A stretch of 64,000 nt of DNA, taken from the NCBI GenBank assembly GCA_964563495.1, contig CAZLYK010000013.1:1-64000 (forward strand), given 5' to 3'. Both the position numbers and the translations under genes were made by a program. Shown in pieces: positions 47,506-56,451 of the stretch; positions within the stretch are counted from its first letter, which is position 1; the number at the start of each line of letters is the position of its first letter. The stretch comes from CAZLYK01 sp964563495. Its GTDB lineage: Bacteria > Acidobacteriota > Blastocatellia > RBC074. The notes under the pieces are model-generated. The model ran no database searches and was not told the DNA's origin. It saw only the letters and a program-made list of their open reading frames with translations.

Positions 47506-48846
47506 ATGACCGGTGAGAGCTGGGCTGATCGTTTTGCGCGCGTCATGGGCAGGTTTGTCCCCGACGCGATTACCGCGGCCATCTTTCTCTTGTTTGCCTT
47601 GTTCATCGCCGCGCTGGCGCTCGGCAACCCGCTCGAAGCGGCGATGGACGCATGGTATCGCGGTCTCTGGATGTTGTTGCCGTTTACCATGCAGATGACC
47701 CTGATCATCGTTCTCAGTTCTGTGGTTGGGCAGACCTCGCTTTTCAGAAGGGCCGTCAGGGCGCTCTCGAACTTGCCGAAAACGACCAACCAGGTGGTCA
47801 TCTACGCCGTTCTGCTCAATGCCGTGCTCTCGTATTTCTACTGGGGGCTGGGCGTGGCGTTGGGACCGATCATCGCCGTCTACTTCGCCAGAGAGGCCGA
47901 ACGCAAGGGGATCTCGGTCGATTTTCTGTTTCTCCTCTCGGTCGTCTGGGCCGCCAACGCCGTCTGGCAGTTCGGGCTTTCAGCCAGTGCGCCGCTGCTC
48001 ATGGCGACGCCGGGTCATTTTCTGGAATCGACGATTGGCGTCATCCAGTTGAAAACCACGATCTGGTCGCCGGCGGCGATCATTCACGAGATAGTCTTTC
48101 TGACTGCGCTGATCGCCGCCGGGTGCTGGCTCATGCCAAAAAATCGCCGGCCGTTGTCGACTTATCCTGAGGCCAATCAACTGGCCGAGCCGGCTGAGAA
48201 GGCCGACCATGAACCGGGGAATTTCTCTGAACGGCTGGAGCGCAACTCCTTCGTCTCTCTGAGCTTCAGTTTTGCCCTGATTGTCTGGCTCTACTATCAC
48301 TTTCGGGTCAAGAGTCTGAGTCTGGATATCAACTCGCTCAACGCGATCTTCCTTTGCCTCAGTTTTCTGCTACATCGCAGCGTCCACGGATTTACCAGAG
48401 CTCTACAGCATGCTGTAGTCTCGAGCTGGCCGGTCATTGTCATCTATCATTTATATGCCGGAGTTGCAGGATTGATTCAATACACGACCTTGGGTGAAAA
48501 GATGGCTGGGTTGGTCGCGGCCATCTCAACCCCTTACACATTTCCTTTACTCGCAGCGGTTTCAGGCGGCCTGGTTGCACTATTTGTCCCATCCAGTGGA
48601 GGGCAGTGGGCGATTCAGGGTTTCGTCACTTCGAAAGCCGCGATCGCGGTCGGCGTGAGCGTTCAGCGCGGCATGCTCGCGCTGAGCGTGGGTGACCATG
48701 TGGGTAATCTGGTCATGCCGTTCTGGGCCATGATCATCGCCGGGATCGCTCGCGTAAGTTTCAGGGAGTTCATTGGTTACGGGATGATTTTTGCCGCCTT
48801 GTGGTTCGTCATCGGGGTCATCGTCTTCACCTTTGCGCCTTGCTAA
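47506..48846 (+). CDS. Short-chain fatty acid transporter-like protein (AtoE family)
   Basis: The 446-residue protein is a multi-spanning membrane carrier resembling AtoE/TIGR00366. Landmarks are WADRFARVMGRFVPDAITAA, LLNAVLSYFYWGLGVALGPI, FLSAVWAANAVW-like SVVWAANAVWQFGLSASAPL, and the re-entrant-like VALFVPSSGGQWAIQGFV and VGDHVGNLVMPFWAMI. AtoE takes up short-chain fatty acids such as acetoacetate and butyrate. AAGGAG precedes the ATG at 47506; the TTG at 47503 is less likely. It follows the ABC importer after element J and may be independently transcribed. No acetoacetate CoA-transferase is nearby. Confidence 0.85.
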   Translation: MTGESWADRFARVMGRFVPDAITAAIFLLFALFIAALALGNPLEAAMDAWYRGLWMLLPFTMQMTLIIVLSSVVGQTSLFRRAVRALSNLPKTTNQVVIYAVLLNAVLSYFYWGLGVALGPIIAVYFAREAERKGISVDFLFLLSVVWAANAVWQFGLSASAPLLMATPGHFLESTIGVIQLKTTIWSPAAIIHEIVFLTALIAAGCWLMPKNRRPLSTYPEANQLAEPAEKADHEPGNFSERLERNSFVSLSFSFALIVWLYYHFRVKSLSLDINSLNAIFLCLSFLLHRSVHGFTRALQHAVVSSWPVIVIYHLYAGVAGLIQYTTLGEKMAGLVAAISTPYTFPLLAAVSGGLVALFVPSSGGQWAIQGFVTSKAAIAVGVSVQRGMLALSVGDHVGNLVMPFWAMIIAGIARVSFREFIGYGMIFAALWFVIGVIVFTFAPC

Positions 48847-49052
48847 ATCAGACCAAAAAAGATTCGGACGCTCGCCGCTTCGGGGCTCACGCAACCAGTG
48901 TCCCAATGTTGTCCGGTTTGATTTAGGGCAAAGCGACATTCTTGCAACTGGCTTGATCTATCGTTCGTCTTTATAATTGATCAAACCGGAATTAGAATTA
49001 TGGCGAATTCAGGATAATTAACCATCTCTGAAATTATACCAGCACTAACTAT

Positions 49053-52000
49053 ATGCAAAAATTAGCAGAAATCTGTATTCGCCGCCCTGTCTTTGCGGCC
49101 ATGATCATCCTCTCTTTGGTGGTGGTGGGGGCAGCCAGTTATTTCAAACTGGGTGTCGACCGGTTTCCGACGATCGATCTGCCGACGGTGACCATTCGCA
49201 TGTCGCTGCCGGGCGCATCGCCGGAAGAGGCGGAATCGCAACTGGCCAAACCGATCGAGGAGGTGGTCAACACCGTCGAGGGAGTCGAGCAGCTTCGTTC
49301 GGTTTCCAGCCAGGGGCGATCATTTGTGATCGCTACTTTCAATCTGGACCGCGACATCGAGGCTGCGGCGCAGGATGTTCGCGACCGCGTGCAATCAGTC
49401 TTGCGTCAATTGCCCCCCGGCACCGATCCTCCGATTGTCCAGAAGCAGGATAGCGATTCCGAACCCGTCATGAGCATCGCCATTTCCGGCGATCGCTCGA
49501 TCAGGGAGCTGACGGAACTGGCTGACAAAGTGGTCAAAGTCGGCATCGAGCGTTCGGTTGGGATCGGCGAGGTCCGGCTTAATGGTGGATCGAGTCGTGC
49601 GATCAATGTCTGGGTCGACGCCGACCGCCTCGCCGCCTATCGCATTCCGATCACCCAGGTGCGTCAGGCATTGGTTCGTCAAAATGCCGATGTTCCGGGC
49701 GGAAATGTCGATGCCGGCAGGCGAGAGCTGGTTTTGCGAACCATGGGACGCGTCGTCGACCCGCGCAGCTTTGACGATCTGGTCATCACGGCGATTGACG
49801 GATCTCCGATCCGGATCCGTGATATCGGTTATGCCGAAGACGGGACCAAGGAGCAGCGGTCTCTTTCAAGGCTCAATGGGGTGCCGGCGATCACGCTCGA
49901 GGTGATCCGCCAGTCCGGTTCGAATACCGTCGCGGTGATCGACGATGTTAAAAAGAATTTGCAGCGCGTGAGCGCTCAATTGCCTCCGGACGTCAAGATG
50001 GAGGTGATCAACGACCAGTCCAGATACATCAGAAACGCGCTCCACGAGATCAATATCCACCTCATCCTGGGCAGTATTCTGGCATGTCTGGTGGTGTTGA
50101 CCTTCATGCGATCGTGGCGTGCGACGATCATCGCCGGCGTGGCGATTCCGGCTTCGGTGATCTCCACATTCGGCATGATGCGCGCGCTCGATTTCACACT
50201 CAACAGCGTGACCATGCTCGCGCTGGTCCTCATGGTTGGTGTGGTCATCGATGACGCCATCGTGGTGCTCGAGAACATCTTCAGGTTTATCGAGGAGAAG
50301 AAGATGCCGCCGGTACAGGCCGCCAAGGAGGCGACGCAGGAGATCGGCCTGGCGGTGATGGCGACGACGTTTTCGCTCGTCGTCATCTTCCTGCCCGTCT
50401 CTTTTATGTCATCGATCTCAGGCAGATTTCTCTACCAGTTCGGCATTACCGCGGCAGTCGCAATTCTGGTCAGCCTGCTCGTCTCTTTCACTCTCACCCC
50501 AATGATGAGCGCGAGGTTGCTCGCCGGTGACGCGGAGAGGGCGCGCGCCGCTCACGGCACGGCTTCATCCCGCAAAGGTTTCTATGCCTTGATCGATCGT
50601 TTTTATACCGGTCTGTTGAAGTGGTGTCTGAACCATCGATTTCTGGTTGCCGCCGTCGGGCTGCTGGTCATGTGCTCATCCGTGCCTCTCTACAGTCTGG
50701 TCAAGCAGGACTTTATCCCGAGCAATGTCGATGAGGCCCAGTTCAGCGTCTTTCTCAACGCGCCTGAAGGAACCAGTCTGAGCGCCATGGATGAAGCCCT
50801 CAAGGCGGTCGAGGAAGAATTGAAGCAGATGCCCGAAGTCAGATTGATCCTCGGGACTGCGGGAAGCTTCTTCTCCGGTTCGGTCAATAGCGCCAATGTC
50901 TTCATCCGCATACCGCCCCACGAAGAGCGGACGATCAACTTCACCAAATTCTGGAAAGGTCTCATGCGCGGCGAGCCGCTGGCGGTCTTTCGCGGCAATT
51001 ACAGCGCTCGCGATGTTCAGATGAAGATTCGCCAGCGGCTGCGCAAATACACCCACCTGCGGCCAACCGTGCGCAACCCCCAAACGATCAATCTCGGAGG
51101 CGGAGGCTTCAGTGACATTGATTTTGTGCTCCGCGGGCCGGACCTCATGGAGCTGGTCAAATACGCCAACCAATTGAGGGAGCGGGCACCGCAGATCGGC
51201 CTGGTTGACGCGGACGTGACGCTCAAACTGGACAAGCCGGAGCTGAGGGTCGAGATCGATCGCGCCCGAGCTGCGGATCTGGGCGTTGACTCGACCGATA
51301 TCGCCAACGCGCTGCGGTTGATGGTCGGCGGCGATGAGCGGGTTTCGCGGTTTCGCGACGAGACCATGAATGAAGATTACGATGTTCAGTTGAGACTGAC
51401 GGCAGATTACCGCAAGGATGAGCAGACTATCTCTCAGCTCTTTGTGCCATCGACCAAAGTCGGTCTGGTCCGGCTGGATAACGTCGTCAGTTTGAAGGAA
51501 TCGAACGCATCATCGCGAATCGACCGGCTCGATCGCCAGCGGCAGGTCTCCTTGCGCGCGAGTGTCGCGCCGGGGTTTGCGCTGGCGGACCGACTCGAAG
51601 CGCTCCGCACCGAGACGAATAAGTTGAATATGCCCCCCGGTTATTCAACTACACTCTCCGGACGCGCCCGGGAACTGGAACGTACCTTCGTTGAGTTCAT
51701 CTTCGCCTTCCTGCTCTCGATCGCATTTATGTATATGATTCTCGCCTCTCAATTTGAGAGCACAATCCATCCGATCACCATTCTGCTGAGCTTGCCGCTC
51801 GCCGTGCCGTTCGCCCTCCTCTCATTGTGGGCATTTAATGACACGCTCAATCTATATTCAGCGCTCGGCGTGCTCGTCCTTTTCGGAGTGGTCAAGAAAA
51901 ACTCGATCCTCCAGATCGATCATATGAACGGGTTGAGAGCGAAGGGGATGGTTCGCGGCGATGCGATCGTCCAGGCCAATCGCGATCGGCTGAGGCCGAT

Positions 52001-52334
52001 TTTGATGACCACGCTGGCGCTGGTCGCGAGCATGCTGCCGCTCGCATTGGGAACCGGCCCGGGCGCCGAAGAGCGGCGCTCGATCGCGATCGTCGTGATT
52101 GGCGGCCAGAGCCTCTCACTGCTCCTGACCTTGCTGGTGACCCCTGTCGCGTATCTTCTCTTTGACGACCTCGGCGCGTGGCTGCGTCGTCGTCCCGCTG
52201 CGGTCAGACAGCAGTTGGCCAGGTCCTCGACCAAAGAGGCTCCACAATTGGAATCGCACGTCGATGAAGACCTCGTGCCGGTTGGGGCCGAAATGGCGGA
52301 TGTCCGGGTCGCTCGGTCCGAATCCGGTGATTGA
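49053..52334 (+). CDS. RND-family efflux pump inner-membrane protein (AcrB/MdtB-like)
   Basis: The 1093-residue protein is a full-length HAE1-type RND transporter. It starts ICIRRPVFAAMIILSLVVVG and has the porter domains (LPGASPEEAESQLAKPIEEV, IEAAAQDVRDRVQSVLRQLP) and the TM4 proton-relay pair in VGVVIDDAIVVLENIFRFIE. The second half repeats the layout with VLFGVVKKNSILQIDHMNGL, and there is a charged C-terminal tail. Such pumps export drugs, solvents or lipids in exchange for protons. Unusually no membrane-fusion protein or outer-membrane channel gene is adjacent. No clear ribosome-binding site precedes the ATG. Confidence 0.94.
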   Translation: MQKLAEICIRRPVFAAMIILSLVVVGAASYFKLGVDRFPTIDLPTVTIRMSLPGASPEEAESQLAKPIEEVVNTVEGVEQLRSVSSQGRSFVIATFNLDRDIEAAAQDVRDRVQSVLRQLPPGTDPPIVQKQDSDSEPVMSIAISGDRSIRELTELADKVVKVGIERSVGIGEVRLNGGSSRAINVWVDADRLAAYRIPITQVRQALVRQNADVPGGNVDAGRRELVLRTMGRVVDPRSFDDLVITAIDGSPIRIRDIGYAEDGTKEQRSLSRLNGVPAITLEVIRQSGSNTVAVIDDVKKNLQRVSAQLPPDVKMEVINDQSRYIRNALHEINIHLILGSILACLVVLTFMRSWRATIIAGVAIPASVISTFGMMRALDFTLNSVTMLALVLMVGVVIDDAIVVLENIFRFIEEKKMPPVQAAKEATQEIGLAVMATTFSLVVIFLPVSFMSSISGRFLYQFGITAAVAILVSLLVSFTLTPMMSARLLAGDAERARAAHGTASSRKGFYALIDRFYTGLLKWCLNHRFLVAAVGLLVMCSSVPLYSLVKQDFIPSNVDEAQFSVFLNAPEGTSLSAMDEALKAVEEELKQMPEVRLILGTAGSFFSGSVNSANVFIRIPPHEERTINFTKFWKGLMRGEPLAVFRGNYSARDVQMKIRQRLRKYTHLRPTVRNPQTINLGGGGFSDIDFVLRGPDLMELVKYANQLRERAPQIGLVDADVTLKLDKPELRVEIDRARAADLGVDSTDIANALRLMVGGDERVSRFRDETMNEDYDVQLRLTADYRKDEQTISQLFVPSTKVGLVRLDNVVSLKESNASSRIDRLDRQRQVSLRASVAPGFALADRLEALRTETNKLNMPPGYSTTLSGRARELERTFVEFIFAFLLSIAFMYMILASQFESTIHPITILLSLPLAVPFALLSLWAFNDTLNLYSALGVLVLFGVVKKNSILQIDHMNGLRAKGMVRGDAIVQANRDRLRPILMTTLALVASMLPLALGTGPGAEERRSIAIVVIGGQSLSLLLTLLVTPVAYLLFDDLGAWLRRRPAAVRQQLARSSTKEAPQLESHVDEDLVPVGAEMADVRVARSESGD

Positions 52335-52364
52335 CAGTCCCGCACCCAAACATGGAGGTTTCAG

Positions 52365-53435
52365 ATGTCGCAAAGGTCGGCCGGCATTTCGCCTGTATCG
52401 TCCCGCCGTCACTTTCTATTCGGTCTCGGCGCGGGAGTGGTCGCATCGACCATGGCCTCGCCATCTATGTTCCCGGCTTATGCACAAGAGGCCAGCCCTA
52501 AACCGATGATCCTCGGCGCCGGCAAGCACAAATATGAATGGGTCCGCGGGTGGGGCAAGCTCCCCGAGGGCATGAAGTACGGGAGCACGCACGGGGCAGT
52601 CCAGATTGACTCAACCGGGCTGATCTATCTCAACACCGACACCGAAAATGCGATTATCGTCTTTGATGCCGATGGACGTTTCATCAGGGCCATGGGCAAT
52701 GAATGGAAGGGCGGCACCCACGGGATGCAAATTCGCCGGGAAGGCGGTCAGGAGTTCATCTACCTGACCAACCTGGCGCGCAGCGAGTTTGCCAAAATTA
52801 CGCTCGATGGGGAATCGGTCTGGGTCAAAGGGTACCCCGAACAATCCGGCGTCTATGCTAAAAAGGATGAGTTCAAACCGACCGGAATCGCCTTCGCCCC
52901 GAACGGAGATTTTTATCTCACCGATGGTTATGGCAAACAATACGTCCATCACTACAATGCCAAAGGCGATTATCAGAAATCGTGGGGAGGCAAAGGAACA
53001 GAGGACGGCAAGTTCAATACGCCCCATGCCATCCTTGTCGACACCCGCGGCAAGACTCCCATGGTCCTGGTCACGGATCGGGCCAATCACCGGCTTCAAT
53101 GGTTCACGCTCGAGGGCCGCCACCTTAAAACGCTGGACGGTGTCGAGGGCGATCTGCTCAGACTCCCCGCGACTTTGCATCAGCGAGGGACTGATCTCGC
53201 GGTCGGCGATCTGGCCGGTCGAGTGACGATTCTCGATAAAGACAACAAACTGGTCACTCATCTCGGAGACAATATCGATCCGAAAAAACGCGCGACCAAC
53301 AAAGTCCCTCAGTCGGATTGGCTGGATGGCCAATTCATTGCTCCCCACGGCGTCTGCTGGGATAAGCAGGGCAACCTCTACGTTGAAGAGTGGATGGCCA
53401 TCGGCCGGGTCGTCAAATTGAAACGGGTAAAATAA
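52365..53435 (+). CDS. Tat-exported NHL-type beta-propeller protein
   Basis: The 356-residue protein has a Tat motif (SSRRHFLFGLGAGVVASTMA) and a six-bladed NHL/6-bladed propeller: HGAVQIDSTGLIYLNTDTEN, PTGIAFAPNGDFYLTDGYGK, FNTPHAILVDTRGKTPMVLV, TDRANHRLQWFTLEGRHLKT and IAPHGVCWDKQGNLYVEEWM. This resembles peptidylglycine-lyase-like and related propellers in Acidobacteriota, but no enzymatic activity can be claimed. GGAGG lies 7 bases before the ATG. It follows the RND pump by 30 bases and may be co-transcribed. Palindromic element K follows its stop. Confidence 0.85.
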   Translation: MSQRSAGISPVSSRRHFLFGLGAGVVASTMASPSMFPAYAQEASPKPMILGAGKHKYEWVRGWGKLPEGMKYGSTHGAVQIDSTGLIYLNTDTENAIIVFDADGRFIRAMGNEWKGGTHGMQIRREGGQEFIYLTNLARSEFAKITLDGESVWVKGYPEQSGVYAKKDEFKPTGIAFAPNGDFYLTDGYGKQYVHHYNAKGDYQKSWGGKGTEDGKFNTPHAILVDTRGKTPMVLVTDRANHRLQWFTLEGRHLKTLDGVEGDLLRLPATLHQRGTDLAVGDLAGRVTILDKDNKLVTHLGDNIDPKKRATNKVPQSDWLDGQFIAPHGVCWDKQGNLYVEEWMAIGRVVKLKRVK

Positions 53436-53440
53436 TCAGG

Positions 53441-53545
53441 AATAGACAGGATTAAACAGGATTCCTGCAGGATTAAACAAGATTTAAGGCAAAGCAGAAA
53501 ATTCTTGGTTAATCTTGCTGAAATCCTGTTTAATCCTGTCTATTA
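53441..53545 (+). repeat. AGGATT-family element, copy K (imperfect long-loop copy)
   Basis: The left arm AATAGACAGGATTAAACAGG pairs with the right arm ending CCTGTTTAATCCTGTCTATT. The inner part is degenerate (CCTGCAGG against TTTCAGCAAG). The loop carries TTCTTGGTTA (53502-53511), the same core as in copies F and J, in the same orientation as J. The longest frame of the downstream gene starts at a TTG (53515) inside this element. Confidence 0.85.
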
Positions 53546-53553
53546 TTTTCCAG

Positions 53554-54372
53554 ATGCCGCATTTGATAGAACTCCTCATCGGTACGGTCATCCTTCGTCC
53601 CTACGTCTTCATCTTCTTCGGTTGTTATCTCTTTCTGGCGATCACACATATCGGGTGGAAGCGGACGGCTCTCTTTACGGTCCTGGCCTATACGGTCGCA
53701 TTTATCTGTGAATGGAGTTCGGCAGTAGCCGCAACCGGATTTCCTTTCGGTTTGTACTATTACATCGACCGGACCAGCCACCGCGAGCTATGGATCGCCG
53801 GCGTCCCGTTTATGGATTCGCTCTCGTTCACCTTCCTCTCGTATGTCAGTTGGGAGCTGGCGACTACGGTGTTAGGTCGTCTCAGAGCCAGCCGGCGGGA
53901 TATTCAGGTCGCCGATGGAGAGCAGACCAGAAAGACGTGGGCGGCCGCTTTGCTTGCGTCCTTTCTCATGATGTATCTGGATATCATTATCGATCCGGTC
54001 GCGTTGCTCGGCGATCGGTGGTTTCTGGGCAAAATCTACTACTACCCTGAAGGGGGAAGTTATTTTGGAATTACCCTCGCTAATTTCCTCGGGTGGTACT
54101 TCGTCTGTTTTGTCATTGTCCGGCTGTTTGTCCGGCTGGAAAGATCGATCCTCGGGAATCGGCCCGGTCTCAGCGCCGGCGTTCGACAGTATCGCTACAA
54201 GGCGCTCGGCCCGGTCGGGCTCTACTTCGGGGTGCTCGGATTCAACCTTTTCATGACCTTTTGGATCGGTGAGCGGATGCTCGGGATAGTCGGCGTGATC
54301 ATCGTCCTGCCTTTGCTGCTGCTGGTCGCGATCTCCATCTATCGGGCGGGTCATCTGCCGTATTCGGATTAA
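53554..54372 (+). CDS. CruF-like carotenoid biosynthesis membrane protein (DUF422)
   Basis: I start at ATG 53554 (MPHLIELLIGTVILRPYVFI), giving 272 residues; the upstream extension is palindromic element K. The protein has about seven hydrophobic segments and matches the carotenoid biosynthesis (CruF/DUF422) family: FICEWSSAVAATGFPFGLYY, VPFMDSLSFTFLSYVSWELA, MMYLDIIIDPVALLGDRWFL and GGSYFGITLANFLGWYFVCF. CruF is a carotenoid 1',2'-hydratase acting on gamma-carotene-type ends. No other carotenoid gene is in the window, so the substrate is uncertain. AAGGAGG of the following thrC gene lies directly after its stop. Confidence 0.8.
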   Translation: MPHLIELLIGTVILRPYVFIFFGCYLFLAITHIGWKRTALFTVLAYTVAFICEWSSAVAATGFPFGLYYYIDRTSHRELWIAGVPFMDSLSFTFLSYVSWELATTVLGRLRASRRDIQVADGEQTRKTWAAALLASFLMMYLDIIIDPVALLGDRWFLGKIYYYPEGGSYFGITLANFLGWYFVCFVIVRLFVRLERSILGNRPGLSAGVRQYRYKALGPVGLYFGVLGFNLFMTFWIGERMLGIVGVIIVLPLLLLVAISIYRAGHLPYSD

Positions 54373-54387
54373 GGAGGCGATAGATCA

Positions 54388-55551
54388 ATGTACGTGACAC
54401 ACCTGGAATGTTCAAAAACCGGCAAAAGCTATCAGCCGAATCGTCTCTACAATCTCTCTGAGGCCGGGAAGCCTCTGCTCGTCCGTTATGATCTGGGGAA
54501 GGCTGCGCAGACGCTCACCAAAGAAAGCCTCAAGGGTCGCGTCTCTTCACTTTGGCGGTATCGTGAGGTGCTGCCGGTTGTCGATGACGAGAATATCATC
54601 TCGCTCGGCGAGGGGTGGACGCCTTTGTTGCACGCGCGGCGGTTGGGCGGGCAATTCGGGTTCTCGCGGCTTTATCTCAAGGATGAGTCGCCTAATCCAA
54701 CCGGGTCGTTCAAGGCGCGCGGCCAGACGGTGGCGATCTCTATGGCGAGAGAGTTGGGGGTCAGGAAGCTGGCGATCCCGACTGCCGGCAACGCCGGCGG
54801 GGCGATGTCAGCTTATGCGGCAGCCGCCGGCATGGAGGCTCATGTCTTTATGCCTAGTGATACCCCGGCTGCCAACCGGATCGAGTGCCAGCAACTCGGC
54901 GCGCATGTGACTCTGATCGATGGCCTGATCACTGATTGCGGAGCGGAAGTCGCCCAGCGCAAAGCGGCTGAAGGATGGTTCGATGTCTCGACGCTCAAGG
55001 AGCCCTATCGCATCGAAGGCAAAAAGACCATGGGGTATGAGCTGGCCGAACAGTCCGGTTGGGAATTGCCGGATGTCATTCTCTATCCGACTGGAGGCGG
55101 AACCGGCTTGATCGGAATGTGGAAGGCGTTCGATGAAATGGAAGAGATGGGGTGGATTGGATCGAAAAGACCGCGCATGTTCAGCGTTCAGGCTGCCGGT
55201 TGTGCGCCGATTGTGAGGGCATTCGAGAATGGGTGGGATGAAGCTCCCGAGTTCGAAAATGCGCATACGGTCGCATCCGGTTTGCGTGTACCCCGGGCGA
55301 TCGGCGATTTCATCATGCTCAACATCCTGCGACAAAGCCGTGGAGGAGCCGTCTCGGTCACGGATGAGGAGATGATCGCCGATACCAGGGTTGTCGGTTC
55401 GGCTGAAGGTCTCTTTTGTGCGCCGGAAGGCGCAGCCTGCTTTTCTGCTCTCCGCAAATTGCTCGCCGCGGGGCAGGTTGCTTCGACCGAAAAGATCGTC
55501 CTCTTCAATACCGGCACGGGCGTCAAATACCTGGAAGCCTATTGCAGGTGA
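54388..55551 (+). CDS. thrC: Threonine synthase
   Basis: The 387-residue PLP enzyme converts O-phosphohomoserine to threonine. The N-terminal [16 protein letters not shown] is the short Cys-containing segment common in this subgroup. The PLP lysine is in [15 protein letters not shown], followed by [20 protein letters not shown], and the phosphate-binding glycine loop is [27 protein letters not shown] precedes the ATG. It lies 15 bases after the CruF-like gene, so they are likely co-transcribed, although the functions are unrelated. No threonine leader or riboswitch is visible. Confidence 0.92.
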   Translation: MYVTHLECSKTGKSYQPNRLYNLSEAGKPLLVRYDLGKAAQTLTKESLKGRVSSLWRYREVLPVVDDENIISLGEGWTPLLHARRLGGQFGFSRLYLKDESPNPTGSFKARGQTVAISMARELGVRKLAIPTAGNAGGAMSAYAAAAGMEAHVFMPSDTPAANRIECQQLGAHVTLIDGLITDCGAEVAQRKAAEGWFDVSTLKEPYRIEGKKTMGYELAEQSGWELPDVILYPTGGGTGLIGMWKAFDEMEEMGWIGSKRPRMFSVQAAGCAPIVRAFENGWDEAPEFENAHTVASGLRVPRAIGDFIMLNILRQSRGGAVSVTDEEMIADTRVVGSAEGLFCAPEGAACFSALRKLLAAGQVASTEKIVLFNTGTGVKYLEAYCR

Positions 55552-55620
55552 ACGCGGCGCGGATTATAGTGTTTGCTCGGTTATCTTTCGAATCCGACTA
55601 TCTTCAGCAATCGTAAGCAG

Positions 55621-55656
55621 CAATTACTGCCGAGTGCAGGCGCTCGGGAGTAATTG
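55621..55656 (+). promoter_or_regulatory. Stem-loop directly before the DUF937 ribosome-binding site
   Basis: CAATTACTGCCGAG (55621-55634) pairs with CTCGGGAGTAATTG (55643-55656) with one mismatch around TGCAGGCG. The GGAGGAG ribosome-binding site starts within 3 bases of the stem. It may terminate thrC transcription or control access to the DUF937 start; no T tract follows. Confidence 0.55.
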
Positions 55657-55673
55657 CGGAGGAGAATAAAAAA

Positions 55674-56258
55674 ATGGACTTAACCGGATTAATTCAGGAT
55701 GCATTAGGCGGTGAAACCGTAAACCAGATCAGCCAGTCGATCGGAGCTGATCAGAGTTCGACCTCGAGCGCGATTCAGGCGGCGCTTCCGATCTTACTGG
55801 GTGGACTTGCCAACAACAGCTCATCAGAGGACGGCGCGGCTTCTCTTCTGGGTGCGCTCGATCGAGACCACGATGGAAGTGTCTTAAACGATCTTGCTGG
55901 TTTGATCGGCAGCCAGGGCGGGGATCAAGGCGCGGGGATTCTCGGACATATTTTCGGTGGACAACAACCCACCGTCGAGCAGGGAGTCAGCCAGGCGAGC
56001 GGTCTGGATCTAAGCAAAGTCGGTCCGCTGCTGGCGATCCTCGCCCCGGTTGTCATGGGGGCTCTCGGGAGAGTGCAGCGCGATCAGGGGATGGGCGCGG
56101 GCGATCTCGCCGGATTGCTCGGCGGTGCCACCCAGCAGGTGTCGTCGGGCTCTCCCTTGCTTGATCTGTTGTCGTCGGCCATGGATCGTAACCGCGACGG
56201 GTCGGCCGTAGACGATGTTCTGGGAATGATCGGCGGATTCCTCGGCAAGCGTGGATAG
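55674..56258 (+). CDS. DUF937 (YidB-like) protein
   Basis: The 194-residue protein matches DUF937: MDLTGLIQDALGGETVNQIS, AIQAALPILLGGLANNSSSE, GGDQGAGILGHIFGGQQPTV and SKVGPLLAILAPVVMGALGR. It contains acidic DRDHDGSVLNDLAGLIG and DRNRDGSAVDDVLGMIGGFL segments, the latter resembling EF-hand-like calcium loops (DxNxDGS). There is no signal peptide. The function of DUF937 is not established. It has a strong GGAGGAG site, preceded by a stem-loop. It is followed by a non-conserved 190-base segment and a DUF1501 gene. Confidence 0.85.
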   Translation: MDLTGLIQDALGGETVNQISQSIGADQSSTSSAIQAALPILLGGLANNSSSEDGAASLLGALDRDHDGSVLNDLAGLIGSQGGDQGAGILGHIFGGQQPTVEQGVSQASGLDLSKVGPLLAILAPVVMGALGRVQRDQGMGAGDLAGLLGGATQQVSSGSPLLDLLSSAMDRNRDGSAVDDVLGMIGGFLGKRG

Positions 56259-56451
56259 CCCGGGCGTCGTGCATTTCTCTCGCCGACAACCAGATCATCG
56301 GGTTGGGAAGTTGGAGACCTTTCGCCTTAGACAGATCGGCGAGGAAGAGACCACGGTTCCAGCCGGCGCCTTCAAAGCCACTCACTTCACCATCGAATCG
56401 GATAATCAGAAGACGCCGGCCTCCCATTTATCGATCGCCGGTGAGGACAGA
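56259..56451 (+). pseudogene. Possible remnant of a gene C-terminus between the DUF937 and DUF1501 genes
   Basis: The frame of the DUF1501 gene is open upstream to 56251 and reads like real protein: FRLRQIGEEETTVPAGAFKA, THFTIESDNQKT. The VPAGAFKATHF pattern resembles the end of DUF3108-like beta-barrel domains (TPAGTFxxxH). The DUF1501 family starts only at 56452, so this may be the residue of a deleted gene fused in frame. It could also be a chance open frame. Confidence 0.4.

Noticed and set aside
47439..47801. Minus-strand open frame ending in [15 protein letters not shown]
   Set aside because: It is antisense to the AtoE-like gene and its C-terminus is the translated palindrome J arm.
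48953..48977. TTGATC and TATAAT as a promoter for the RND pump gene
   Set aside because: The TATAAT at 48972-48977 is perfect, but the spacing to TTGATC is 13 bp, too short for a standard sigma-70 promoter; no better -35 is present.
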